From Oscillospiraceae bacterium (GTDB taxonomy: Bacteria; Bacillota; Clostridia; Oscillospirales; UBA929), in contig JAISVO010000144.1 of the NCBI GenBank assembly GCA_031271525.1, positions 1 through 19,645 of the forward strand: a stretch of DNA of 19,645 bases, in the 5' to 3' direction. Numbering within the stretch: position 1 is the stretch's first letter; every line of letters starts with the position of its first letter. This document shows, in pieces, positions 1 through 6,683 of the stretch. The notes under the pieces are model-generated. The model worked only from the letters and a program-made list of their open reading frames with translations. It had not been told where the DNA came from and ran no database searches. The translations under genes were made by a program, and so were the position numbers.

Positions 1-22
1 GACGAACTGTGTCGACGTGTGG

Positions 23-28
23 TATACT
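23..28 (+). promoter_or_regulatory. -10 element before the DUF1801 gene
   Basis: A TATACT hexamer lies 33 bases before the ATG at 61. Any -35 box would fall at or beyond the left edge of the window, so only half of the promoter can be seen. Confidence 0.35.
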
Positions 29-60
29 GAGGTCTATTATTGAACTAGGAGTTGAAACCC

Positions 61-471
61 ATGTGGAAATGCCCGACCTGCGGACGCGAGTTTCAAAACA
101 CCAACCAAAACCACTTCTGCGGCAGCCTCAAGACCATCGACGACTACATAAGCAGTCAACCCGAGACAGTCCGTCCGCTGCTCCAACAAGTGCGTGAGTG
201 CATCCGCACGGCGGCTCCCGACGCGAAGGAGAAGATTTCTTGGCAGATGCCGACTTTTTGGCAAGGGGAAAACTTGATCCACTTCGCGGCGTTCCGAAAT
301 CATCTGGGCATATATCCGGGTGACTTGACCGGTTCGCCCTTCACCGAACGTCTCGTGAATCTGCAAACAACCAAGGGAACGATTCAATTTCCCTACAACA
401 AGCCGGTGGATTTTGATCTGATCGCAGACATCACCCGCTGGCGGGTTCGGTGCGCGGGGGCTAAACATTGA
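61..471 (+). CDS. DUF1801 family protein with N-terminal zinc-ribbon-like motif
   Basis: This 136-residue protein is probably cytosolic and resembles the DUF1801 (YdhG-like) family. Support comes from the region with PDAKEKISWQMPTFW, followed by LIHFAAFRNHLGIYPG and TKGTIQFPYNKP, which is the usual order of conserved blocks. The function of the family is poorly defined; some members are annotated as iron-chaperone-like. The first 20 residues add a CPTC...HFC pattern (Cys4, Cys7, His18, Cys20) that looks like a small zinc ribbon. The ATG at 61 is chosen because AGGAG at 47-51 sits 9 bases before it; the in-frame TTG at 52 touches the ribosome binding site. The stop overlaps the TTG start of the HAD gene, so the two are probably cotranscribed. 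Confidence 0.75.
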   Translation: MWKCPTCGREFQNTNQNHFCGSLKTIDDYISSQPETVRPLLQQVRECIRTAAPDAKEKISWQMPTFWQGENLIHFAAFRNHLGIYPGDLTGSPFTERLVNLQTTKGTIQFPYNKPVDFDLIADITRWRVRCAGAKH

Positions 472-1184
472 AAGTGGATACAATTTTACTCGATCTGGAC
501 GGCACCCTGCTGCCCTTCCGGCAGGAGGCGTTTGTAGCGGCCTATTTCGCCGCGCTGAAGACGGTGTTCGCGGATCTTGGATTGGACGCCGAACGGGGTG
601 TGAAAGCGGTTTGGGCGGGCACCAAGGCAATGGTGAATAACGACGGTACAGTCTCCAACGCGCTGCGGTTTTGGGATACGTTTGGCGGCGTCATGAGCAT
701 TGCCGGAGAATCGTTGAAAAAGATAGAACGCGCCTGTGACGCGTTCTATCAAAACGGATTCAACACGGTGCGGGAAGTGATGACGCCGACCGGGATTCCA
801 AGCCGTTTGGTGCGCGCGCTGACCGGGCGGGGTTTTACCGTCGCGCTCGCGACGAACCCCCTCTTTCCCGCCTGCGCGGTAGAAACCCGCTTAGCTTGGA
901 TTGGTCTGACTCCAAACGATTTCGCTTTGGTCACCGACTACTATAACTGCTCGAACTGCAAGCCGAGCCTAGAGTATTACCGGCACCTTCTTAACGTTCT
1001 TGGGAAGGAGCCGGGGCAGTGCCTGATGGCGGGTAACAGCGCTGCGGAAGACATCTGCGCGGGGGAACTCGGGATCGAAACCTTCCTCGTCACCGATTTT
1101 TCTGAGGACAACGAAGCCCCGTATCGACCGGATTATCGGGGCACTCTCAGCGAACTGGAGACGTTCCTCAATGAACTGGCCTAG
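468..1184 (+). CDS. HAD superfamily hydrolase
   Basis: A 238-residue haloacid dehalogenase-type phosphohydrolase, most likely a small-molecule phosphatase of unknown substrate. All four HAD motifs are visible: motif I DLDGT with Asp9 (nucleophile) and Asp11; motif II in ALATNP (Thr129); motif III lysine in NCKPS (Lys165); and motif IV GNSAAED with Asp195. A helical cap of about 90 residues lies between motifs I and II. The TTG at 468 overlaps the upstream stop (ATTGA) and has a G-rich stretch at 456-460 as a possible ribosome binding site; GTG at 474 is an alternative start. The stop shares the CTAG at 1181-1184 with the convergent MerR gene. Confidence 0.85.
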   Translation: MKVDTILLDLDGTLLPFRQEAFVAAYFAALKTVFADLGLDAERGVKAVWAGTKAMVNNDGTVSNALRFWDTFGGVMSIAGESLKKIERACDAFYQNGFNTVREVMTPTGIPSRLVRALTGRGFTVALATNPLFPACAVETRLAWIGLTPNDFALVTDYYNCSNCKPSLEYYRHLLNVLGKEPGQCLMAGNSAAEDICAGELGIETFLVTDFSEDNEAPYRPDYRGTLSELETFLNELA

Positions 1185-1999
1185 TTTCGTTCGCGGACAG
1201 TGATCAGTATCCGTATCAAATAATTTTGGTCGTCAGCGGTGCAAATCTCATTCAGCGGGTATTCCTCGTAAGTATTGCCGCTGATTTCAAAGCCGTTGTC
1301 GTCGATGTACTTGATTAATTTCCGGTACAGCCCTTCGGTCTGTCCGTAACCGCCGCGTGTATAGCCGACGGCATACAGCGCCGCCGGACGCTTGTCATAC
1401 CCCGCCGGGTTGTAGAAGTAATAGCGGTCGGGACCGATCCAGTCCTCCCGCAGGATCCGTTCCTCCGAAAACAAACCCCAGACAGGGTAGTTTAAGTTCA
1501 AGTCGGGGTACTTTTTTTGGATCGTTCGGTAGAAGTCGCTCAGCGCGTCATAACTCCCCCTGTCTCCGCTCAGGTCGTTCAAGTCACCCAGCACGATCGC
1601 CTCGGCTGGCAGCAGTTTGATCGTTAACGACCCCTCCTCGGTGTCCAGCACCGAGTGGATCGATTGCCGGAGGGTGACCAGAAGCTTCCGCGCCTCCACC
1701 CATTCGTCGATCTTCTCCTCGATCGTGCCGATCTGCCGCAGGAAGAGGGCGTCGGTCTCCTCGGGTGTGCGGTTGTGCATCATCCCGTTGATCTCCGCGA
1801 GGCTCAGTCCCAGAGCTTGCATGGTGCGGATGACGTTGACCAACGCCAACTGCCGGAACGAATAGTACCGATAACCATTGCTTTCGCCCCGTTCTGTCGG
1901 CGAAATCAACCCGATTTTGTCATAATGGTGCAGTGTCGCTTGGGTGGTCCGGGTTAGTTTCGCGAACTCGCCCACCGATAGAAGACTGCCTTCAACCAC
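1181..1999 (-). CDS. MerR family regulator with GyrI-like effector domain
   Basis: A 272-residue transcription regulator. Residues 6-75 form the MerR winged helix (SVGEFAKLT, ATLHHYDKIGL, NGYRYYS), followed by a dimerisation coiled coil at about 78-118. Residues from about 125 to the end resemble the GyrI/BmrR-type ligand-binding fold, with the EEYPLNE and LIRILITV strands near the end. Such proteins usually sense a hydrophobic or cationic compound and twist a promoter with a long spacer. The GTG start at 1997-1999 is chosen because GAGGGAG lies about 5 bases upstream on the minus strand. It is preceded by its own promoter and faces the XRE-MCP unit across a 289-base gap. No transporter lies beside it, so the target is unknown. 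Confidence 0.85.
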   Translation of the reverse strand: MVEGSLLSVGEFAKLTRTTQATLHHYDKIGLISPTERGESNGYRYYSFRQLALVNVIRTMQALGLSLAEINGMMHNRTPEETDALFLRQIGTIEEKIDEWVEARKLLVTLRQSIHSVLDTEEGSLTIKLLPAEAIVLGDLNDLSGDRGSYDALSDFYRTIQKKYPDLNLNYPVWGLFSEERILREDWIGPDRYYFYNPAGYDKRPAALYAVGYTRGGYGQTEGLYRKLIKYIDDNGFEISGNTYEEYPLNEICTADDQNYLIRILITVRERN

Positions 2000-2021
2000 A
2001 ATGCTCCCTCCCCGTACCGTG

Positions 2022-2050
2022 AGTATAACACAAGAGGGAAAGAACGTCTA
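2022..2050 (-). promoter_or_regulatory. Promoter of the MerR gene
   Basis: On the minus strand TAGACG (complement of 2045-2050) and TATACT (complement of 2022-2027) are separated by 17 bases, about 23 bases before the GTG start. It fits a vegetative promoter with an imperfect -35 box. Confidence 0.5.
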
Positions 2051-2051
2051 C

Positions 2052-2085
2052 AGAAACCCGCATGTAAGATGAGGGTTTCTTTTTT
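2052..2085 (+). terminator. Hairpin followed by a T run upstream of the MerR promoter
   Basis: AGAAACCC (2052-2059) and GGGTTTCT (2073-2080) form an 8 bp stem with a 13-base loop, followed by five T. It has the form of an intrinsic terminator for the plus strand, yet no plus-strand gene ends here. It may stop antisense transcripts of merR or be an operator near the MerR -35 box. Confidence 0.35.
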
Positions 2086-2097
2086 GTGACTCGAAAC

Positions 2098-2140
2098 AAA
2101 GTTACGGTATTTTACCCAATTCGACAATTATCGTAACTTT
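2098..2140. repeat. 9 bp inverted repeat, operator candidate
   Basis: AAAGTTACG (2098-2106) and CGTAACTTT (2132-2140) are perfect reverse complements separated by 25 bases, in the intergenic region between the divergent MerR and XRE genes. The AAAGTT part recurs at 2190-2195 inside the XRE promoter. The wide spacing favours a pair of protein-binding half sites over an RNA hairpin. No T run follows. Confidence 0.4.
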
Positions 2141-2171
2141 ATGACGCTGAAAAATTTTTTGAAAATCCCTA

Positions 2172-2202
2172 TTGACTCTCATCCGACATAAAGTTTTATA
2201 CT
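2172..2202 (+). promoter_or_regulatory. Promoter of the XRE-MCP unit
   Basis: TTGACT (2172-2177) is followed by TATACT (2197-2202) after 19 bases, or by TTTATA (2195-2200) after 17 bases. An A/T-rich stretch just upstream (2151-2171) could act as an UP element. The 19-base reading is the spacing used by MerR-activated promoters; the 17-base reading would be an ordinary vegetative promoter. Confidence 0.5.
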
Positions 2203-2288
2203 TCGGTGCGGAAAGAAAAATGAGGTCAGACTGGGCAAAAGAGGCAACTAAACGATACCTAAAAACTTGAACAGAAAGGAGGGTTACA

Positions 2289-2525
2289 GTGGAGAATTTT
2301 GTGCCAAACGCTTGGATCGATCTGCGGAAGCTTCGGACAAGCCGCGGGTGGTCTCAGAGAAAGGCCGCCGACGAGCTGGGTTTTTCCCGCGCATACCTGT
2401 CCGCTGTGGAAAACAGCAAGCGCAGCGTTTCGCTGAAGATGATGGCGGCGATTATTAAGGTCTTCCGTGTCAAGTATGAAGACTTTTACGCGGTTTCCGA
2501 ACAGCAAGCCGAATGCAGCGCGTAA
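2289..2525 (+). CDS. Small XRE family HTH regulator
   Basis: A 78-residue protein consisting almost only of a Cro/C1-type helix-turn-helix: LRKLRTSRGWSQRKAADELG, then FSRAYLSAVENSKRSVSL as recognition helix and turn, then the KMMAAIIKVFRV helix, residues about 12-62. The short tail has no sensing domain. The GTG start has a strong AAAGGAGG at 2275-2282, 6 bases upstream. The chemoreceptor gene begins 31 bases after its stop, so the two are probably one transcript. By analogy with such small repressors it may control its own promoter; operator-like dyads lie just upstream. The target is inference. Confidence 0.85.
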   Translation: MENFVPNAWIDLRKLRTSRGWSQRKAADELGFSRAYLSAVENSKRSVSLKMMAAIIKVFRVKYEDFYAVSEQQAECSA

Positions 2526-2556
2526 GATGCAGACCATGAAATAAGGAAGAGAGCAA

Positions 2557-4320
2557 ATGAAGAACTTCAAGGTTTCCGTGAAGTTAGCCGTCAGTTTTCT
2601 CGTCGTCACGATGCTGGCGGTCCTGCTGGCGGGGATAGGCATCTTCTCGGGCGTATCCACCAACGGGAACTATTCCTACCTCCTTGATTACCCGATCGAA
2701 CGGGAACGCGAGCTCCGCGAGATGGAGTATAATTTCGCGATGATGTGTTACCGCACCGCAAATTACATCACAAACAGTGGTGACAACGAGTTTATCAACA
2801 AAACCGCGAAGGTGCAGTTCGACGACGCACAGCAACAGTTTTTAGCAAAATTGGACACGTTTATTGCCGGCTCGGAACAGGATCCCAGACGCTCTCCGGA
2901 AATGCTGCAAGAGCAAATAGGCACCGCAAACAACATCAGGGAGTCCCTTGCCGCGTTTGTCAAATCCACCGAAATTATCCGGTCCCTGTCTCTGGTGGGG
3001 GATGCCGCCGCCGCTGACTCGTATTTGAAGAAAATCACTCCGCTGACGGAAGAGATAACGGCGACAATCGACTCGATGCTGACCCCCGCCATTGAGCTGG
3101 TCGCGACCGACTCGGCGAACATGGACGTGCTGTCCCAAACGTACACCATCGCTCTCATCTCGATTACCGTTGTCTGCGCGGCGATCTCGGTCCTCTTGGC
3201 GTTCTATGTATCGGGGCTGATCAACAAGCCGCTGCGCCCGCTGACAGCTTTTATGAATCAGGCGGGCGTCACTGGGAACATCACCCTCACGCCGGAGGAC
3301 AGGGTGATCGTGTCGAACTACGGCAAGAGGAAGGACGAGCTCGGGCAGACCATTTCCTCCACGGTGGTTTTCTTAGAGCACATCAGCACGGTCAGCGCCG
3401 CGTTGGAGAGGATCGCCTGCGGAGACCTCACAACCGAGATCGAACCGCTGTCCGAAAGGGATACGCTGGGCAACTCCGCCCGGAAGATTACAGAGAGCTT
3501 GAACGCGATGTTCGGGGAAATCCAAGAGTCTTCGTCGCAGGTTTCCGCCGGCGCGAAGCAAATCGCGGACGGTTCGCAGGTCCTCGCGCAGGGCGCCTCC
3601 GAGCAGGCAGCGTCGGTTGAGCAGCTCTCCGGCTCCATCGCCGAGATTGCGGAGAAAACGATAACGAACGCCGAAATGGCGGATCACGCGGCGACTCTCG
3701 CGATGACAATCATGCGGAACGCCGAGCGGGGCAGTACCCAGATGGACGAGCTGACCGGAGCTGTGCGTGAGATCAACGCGGCTAGCCACAACATCGGAAA
3801 GGTCATCAAATCTATCGAGGACATTGCTTTCCAAACCAACATCTTAGCACTGAACGCCTCGGTCGAGGCGGCGCGCGCGGGGCTCCACGGTAAGGGGTTT
3901 GCCGTCGTCGCCGAAGAGGTGCGGAACTTGGCGACCAAAAGTTCGGCGGCCGCAAAAGACACAGGAGCCCTGATCGCGGATTCCATCGAGAAAGCTGCGC
4001 TTGGCGCGAAGATCGCCGGCGAGACGGCAACCAGCCTTACCGAGATCGTCGCGGGGATTAACGAGAGCTATAAGCTCGTCCTTGACATCTCGCGTTCCTC
4101 GGAGACTCAAACCCTCGGTATCGCGCAGATCAATAAGGGGATCAACTTAGTGGCGCAGGTGGTTCAACAGAACAGCGCCACAGCCGAGGAAAGCGCTGCG
4201 GCAAGCGAGGAAATGAGCGGACAGTCCGAAGCGCTTCTCTCGCTGATCGCCCAGTTCAAAACAAAGCAACCCCAAAAGCTTCCTGCGGAAAGCATCGAAT
4301 ATCTGACCGGTAAATTCTAA
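2557..4320 (+). CDS. Methyl-accepting chemotaxis protein
   Basis: A 587-residue transmembrane chemoreceptor that would signal through CheW-CheA to the flagellar motor. A membrane helix at about 10-33 is followed by an extracellular helical sensor at about 34-195 that looks like a four-helix-bundle type, a second membrane helix at about 196-219, a HAMP region beginning LINKPLRPL, a linker containing a second HAMP-like stretch (ALERIACGDLTTEI), and a long cytoplasmic coiled coil. The signalling hairpin tip is clear at about 421-459: EDIAFQTNILALNASVEAAR, then GKGFAVVAEEVRNLA. Likely methylation segments flank it. AAGGAAGAG lies just before the ATG. The ligand cannot be read from the sequence. 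It follows the XRE gene closely, so its expression may be under that regulator. Confidence 0.93.
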   Translation: MKNFKVSVKLAVSFLVVTMLAVLLAGIGIFSGVSTNGNYSYLLDYPIERERELREMEYNFAMMCYRTANYITNSGDNEFINKTAKVQFDDAQQQFLAKLDTFIAGSEQDPRRSPEMLQEQIGTANNIRESLAAFVKSTEIIRSLSLVGDAAAADSYLKKITPLTEEITATIDSMLTPAIELVATDSANMDVLSQTYTIALISITVVCAAISVLLAFYVSGLINKPLRPLTAFMNQAGVTGNITLTPEDRVIVSNYGKRKDELGQTISSTVVFLEHISTVSAALERIACGDLTTEIEPLSERDTLGNSARKITESLNAMFGEIQESSSQVSAGAKQIADGSQVLAQGASEQAASVEQLSGSIAEIAEKTITNAEMADHAATLAMTIMRNAERGSTQMDELTGAVREINAASHNIGKVIKSIEDIAFQTNILALNASVEAARAGLHGKGFAVVAEEVRNLATKSSAAAKDTGALIADSIEKAALGAKIAGETATSLTEIVAGINESYKLVLDISRSSETQTLGIAQINKGINLVAQVVQQNSATAEESAAASEEMSGQSEALLSLIAQFKTKQPQKLPAESIEYLTGKF

Positions 4321-4333
4321 AGCCGATTGCGCC

Positions 4334-4350
4334 CCGTCCGAATCGGACGG
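4334..4350 (+). repeat. Perfect hairpin CCGTCCG-AAT-CGGACGG
   Basis: A 7 bp perfect stem with a 3-base loop, 14 bases after the MCP stop. There is no T run after it, so alone it is not a typical terminator. It is the first of four hairpins in this gene-free stretch. Confidence 0.5.
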
Positions 4351-4365
4351 ATCAGACCGACGACA

Positions 4366-4397
4366 AAAGCCCTGTTCGATTGCATGAGCAGGGCTTT
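4366..4397. terminator. Possible bidirectional terminator hairpin
   Basis: AAAGCCCTG (4366-4374) pairs with CAGGGCTTT (4389-4397) across a 14-base loop. Read on the minus strand the stem is followed by a short T run, so it can serve either convergent unit, the MCP gene or the rodA operon. Confidence 0.55.
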
Positions 4398-4417
4398 ACC
4401 GCAGGCAATATTCTCAC

Positions 4418-4454
4418 CAAAAGCATTGAAGACAGCAGCGCTTCAATACTTTTG
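4418..4454. repeat. 14 bp imperfect inverted repeat
   Basis: CAAAAG-C-ATTGAAG (4418-4431) pairs with CTTCAAT-A-CTTTTG (4441-4454) with one mismatch and a 9-base loop. It is the longest stem in the 4321-4520 gap. No coding sequence overlaps it. Confidence 0.5.
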
Positions 4455-4469
4455 ATGGACTGCGCTCGT

Positions 4470-4495
4470 CGTCATAAATGACGCTTTTGTCTTTA
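4470..4495 (+). terminator. Palindrome with T-rich tail
   Basis: CGTCAT-AA-ATGACG (4470-4483) is a 6 bp perfect stem followed by CTTTTGTCTTT. It could finish transcription coming from the MCP gene. The tail GCTTTTGTC (4483-4491) is also the reverse complement of GACAAAAGC at 4362-4370, so a larger outer stem could enclose the inner hairpins. Confidence 0.4.
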
Positions 4496-4520
4496 GCCTG
4501 AGCGCCATTCGATCATCTCT

Positions 4521-5726
4521 TTACACATCCCGCCATGTCCGTTCGGGGTGCATTTTTACACTGGAGACGAAACCCAAGGCGGCAAACGACGCCATAATCG
4601 ACGAACCGCCGTAGCTGAAGAAGGGGAGGGTGATCCCGATCACCGGAGCGATGCCGAGGCACATCGCGATATTCAAAAAGGTTTGGAAGATGAAAATCCC
4701 CGCAACCCCACAGCAAACCATCGAGCCAAGCCCGTTCTTCGCCTTCCTCGCGATCCAAAGACAGCGCAGAATGATGACCGACAGCAGTAGGATACATCCG
4801 AGACATCCGACAAAACCCAGTTCTTCACCTAAGGCGGAGAAGATGAAGTCGTTGTGCTGCCCGAACATCTGCCCCGTCTGGGTGATTTCGCCTTTATAGA
4901 GTCCCTGCCCGGTGACCCCGCCGCCGCTGATCATCCGCACAGACAAAAGCCCGTGCCAGCCGACACCCTCCGGGTCGAGGGTAGGGTTGAACGGGCTGAG
5001 GATCCGCGCCTGCAAGCGGGGCGACAGCAGCCGCCATAATAGCGGCGCCGCCGCCGTTACGGCAATCCCGCCCAGAGCGAACCACCGCAGCTTGACCCCG
5101 GCGGCGAGCAACACAAATGAGAAAGCCGGAATATATATCAGAGCGACGCCAATGTCCTTGCTCAAAACATAGATTATACCAAGCATAACAACCAAGTGTA
5201 CGGTGTAGCTCGCGACCGGGAGGATCCCGCTGGGTTTCTCCTTAAACCGGTAAACCTGTATCGCGAGAAGCAGTGTAAAGGTGACCTTCACAATCTCTGC
5301 CGGCTGGATCCCGAACGGGATTCCCGGAAGGTATACCCAGCTCATGTTGCCGCCCTCCGCCGCCTTGAAGGGGGTCGCGAGGAGCGACAGCATCAATAGG
5401 TTGAAGCCGAGGATCCACTTCCAGAAGCCCGCGAGGAAGTCCAGATCGATCTCGGTGATGATGACGAACAAAATGATCCCCAGCGCCGCGCCGATCAGCT
5501 GGGTACGCAGGAAGGACGACACGGCGCGCTCTTCGGGCCGTGTGGCGCTAGAGATGACGACCGCGCCGAGGATAACGGAGGTAATCCCCATAAAGAGCAG
5601 GAAAATGTCCGCTCCTTGCAGGAAGGACTGTACCGCCCGCTTAAACTCCTTCAACAGCCCGCTCTCTTTCTTCCCGTTCCCGTTCGGCTTGGGGGCGCCG
5701 GAGATAACGGACCTGATCCGCCGCAT
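4521..5726 (-). CDS. rodA: RodA/FtsW family (SEDS) peptidoglycan polymerase
   Basis: A 401-residue polytopic membrane protein of the SEDS family, which polymerises glycan strands from lipid II together with a class B PBP. It carries about ten hydrophobic segments beginning near residue 39. Family landmarks: the FGIQPAEIVK block, the HNDFIFSALGEELGFVG block whose Asp matches the position of the essential extracellular Asp of the family, and the C-terminal block with GITLPFFSYGGSS. RodA is preferred over FtsW or SpoVE because of the wall-gene context, but the distinction is not certain. The ATG has a GAGG a few bases upstream. This start overlaps tsaB by 86 bases; a TTG at codon 25 (5652-5654) would reduce the overlap to 14. 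Confidence 0.87.
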   Translation of the reverse strand: MRRIRSVISGAPKPNGNGKKESGLLKEFKRAVQSFLQGADIFLLFMGITSVILGAVVISSATRPEERAVSSFLRTQLIGAALGIILFVIITEIDLDFLAGFWKWILGFNLLMLSLLATPFKAAEGGNMSWVYLPGIPFGIQPAEIVKVTFTLLLAIQVYRFKEKPSGILPVASYTVHLVVMLGIIYVLSKDIGVALIYIPAFSFVLLAAGVKLRWFALGGIAVTAAAPLLWRLLSPRLQARILSPFNPTLDPEGVGWHGLLSVRMISGGGVTGQGLYKGEITQTGQMFGQHNDFIFSALGEELGFVGCLGCILLLSVIILRCLWIARKAKNGLGSMVCCGVAGIFIFQTFLNIAMCLGIAPVIGITLPFFSYGGSSIMASFAALGFVSSVKMHPERTWRDV

Positions 5727-6303
5727 AGACCTCGCCGTTTTGATAGCAGAGCGCCGCGCCGAATCCGGTCACATACGGTCTTGTCAGCGTGCGGTCACCC
5801 TCCCGGACCGCGCAGCGTGAGGCGGCGTCTCCCGCCCAGATACAGGGCTGGGGGGTGGTTTCCAGCAACGCGTCAAACTCCAAAGCGCCGTCCTTGGTCA
5901 CCCGGGTCAGCACACCGTTCTTTACGGTAAACAGCGCGGTGTAGAATTGATTCCGCCGGGCATCCATCACGGCGCGCACCGCTCCCTCGCAATCGAGAGC
6001 GCTGAACGCCGCGGCCATCAGCGACGAAACGCCGTGACAGGGAATCCCTAACGCGGAGGCAATCCCCATTGCCGTCGCGACCCCGATTCGAAGCCCCGTG
6101 AACGAACCCGGGCCGTTGGTGACGACGACACTTGTGATGTCGCCCGGCGCTGCCCCCGCCGCCTTCATCGTGCTGTCGATTAACGGCGCGAGGGTTTGGC
6201 TGTGAGTCAAGCCGTTATTCAGGAACCCTTCCGCGACGAGTGCTCCGTCCCGTACAAGGGCGGCCGCCGCCGTCAGGGAGGAGCTGTCTATAGCAAGTAA
6301 CAC
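5641..6303 (-). CDS. tsaB: tRNA t6A biosynthesis protein TsaB
   Basis: A 220-residue protein of the ASKHA fold. TsaB is the partner of TsaD in forming threonylcarbamoyladenosine at position 37 of ANN-decoding tRNAs. Visible marks are the N-terminal LLAIDSSS strand, NGPGSFTGLRIG (about 63-74), the DARRNQFYTALF strand and the terminal VRYLRRPQAERE typical of the family. The GTG at 6301-6303 is taken as start because GGGAGA lies about 7 bases upstream and the reading begins directly at the conserved first strand; a longer frame upstream is not family-like. It overlaps the tsaE stop by 16 bases, which fits translational coupling. tsaD is not in the window. Confidence 0.92.
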   Translation of the reverse strand: MLLAIDSSSLTAAAALVRDGALVAEGFLNNGLTHSQTLAPLIDSTMKAAGAAPGDITSVVVTNGPGSFTGLRIGVATAMGIASALGIPCHGVSSLMAAAFSALDCEGAVRAVMDARRNQFYTALFTVKNGVLTRVTKDGALEFDALLETTPQPCIWAGDAASRCAVREGDRTLTRPYVTGFGAALCYQNGEVYAADQVRYLRRPQAEREREERERAVEGV

Positions 6304-6683
6304 AGAGAGATCTCCCTTTCTTCCCCGCCGGTTGCTTCGATCATCACGCAGATTCCCCGGATATCGGTTCCGGCGCGCTCCGCCCATTCGACGGCGCGAA
6401 TCCCGTCGTCCTCGTCAAGCCCCGCTCCGAACAGCTCGTCGGGGCCGGACAGACGGTAGGCGTCGATATGGGTGAACACCGTCTGCCCCATATACGTATT
6501 CGCGACGGCGTAGGTTGGGCTGGTGACCTGTTCGGTGATGCCCAGTCCCCTAGCCAATCCCCGGGCAAAAGCTGTTTTGCCCGCTCCGAGCTCCCCGTAT
6601 ACCCAAACGGTATCGCCGGGGCGGAGGAGGATCCCCAATTCCTCGCCGAAACGCTCGGTTTCGGCGGCGCTGCGCGACCTCAT
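6288..6683 (-). CDS. tsaE: tRNA t6A biosynthesis ATPase TsaE
   Basis: A 131-residue P-loop ATPase (YjeE family) that supports turnover of the TsaB-TsaD complex. Walker A is GELGAGKT (about 30-37); TSPTYAVANTY matches the family's switch-like SPTY block; HIDAYRL and AVEWAERA are further conserved stretches. Length is normal for the family. The ATG overlaps the dacF stop as ATGA, a coupling arrangement. With tsaB directly downstream, two of the four t6A genes sit in one operon with cell-wall genes, a combination often seen in Firmicutes. Confidence 0.93.
   Translation of the reverse strand: MRSRSAAETERFGEELGILLRPGDTVWVYGELGAGKTAFARGLARGLGITEQVTSPTYAVANTYMGQTVFTHIDAYRLSGPDELFGAGLDEDDGIRAVEWAERAGTDIRGICVMIEATGGEEREISLCYLL

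Noticed and set aside
52..60. TTG start for the DUF1801 protein
   Set aside because: The AGGAG site ends at 51, leaving no spacing; the ATG at 61 fits properly.
37..630. 197-codon minus-strand open frame across the DUF1801 and HAD genes
   Set aside because: It crosses two plus-strand genes with clear family motifs and good starts; it has no recognisable domain.
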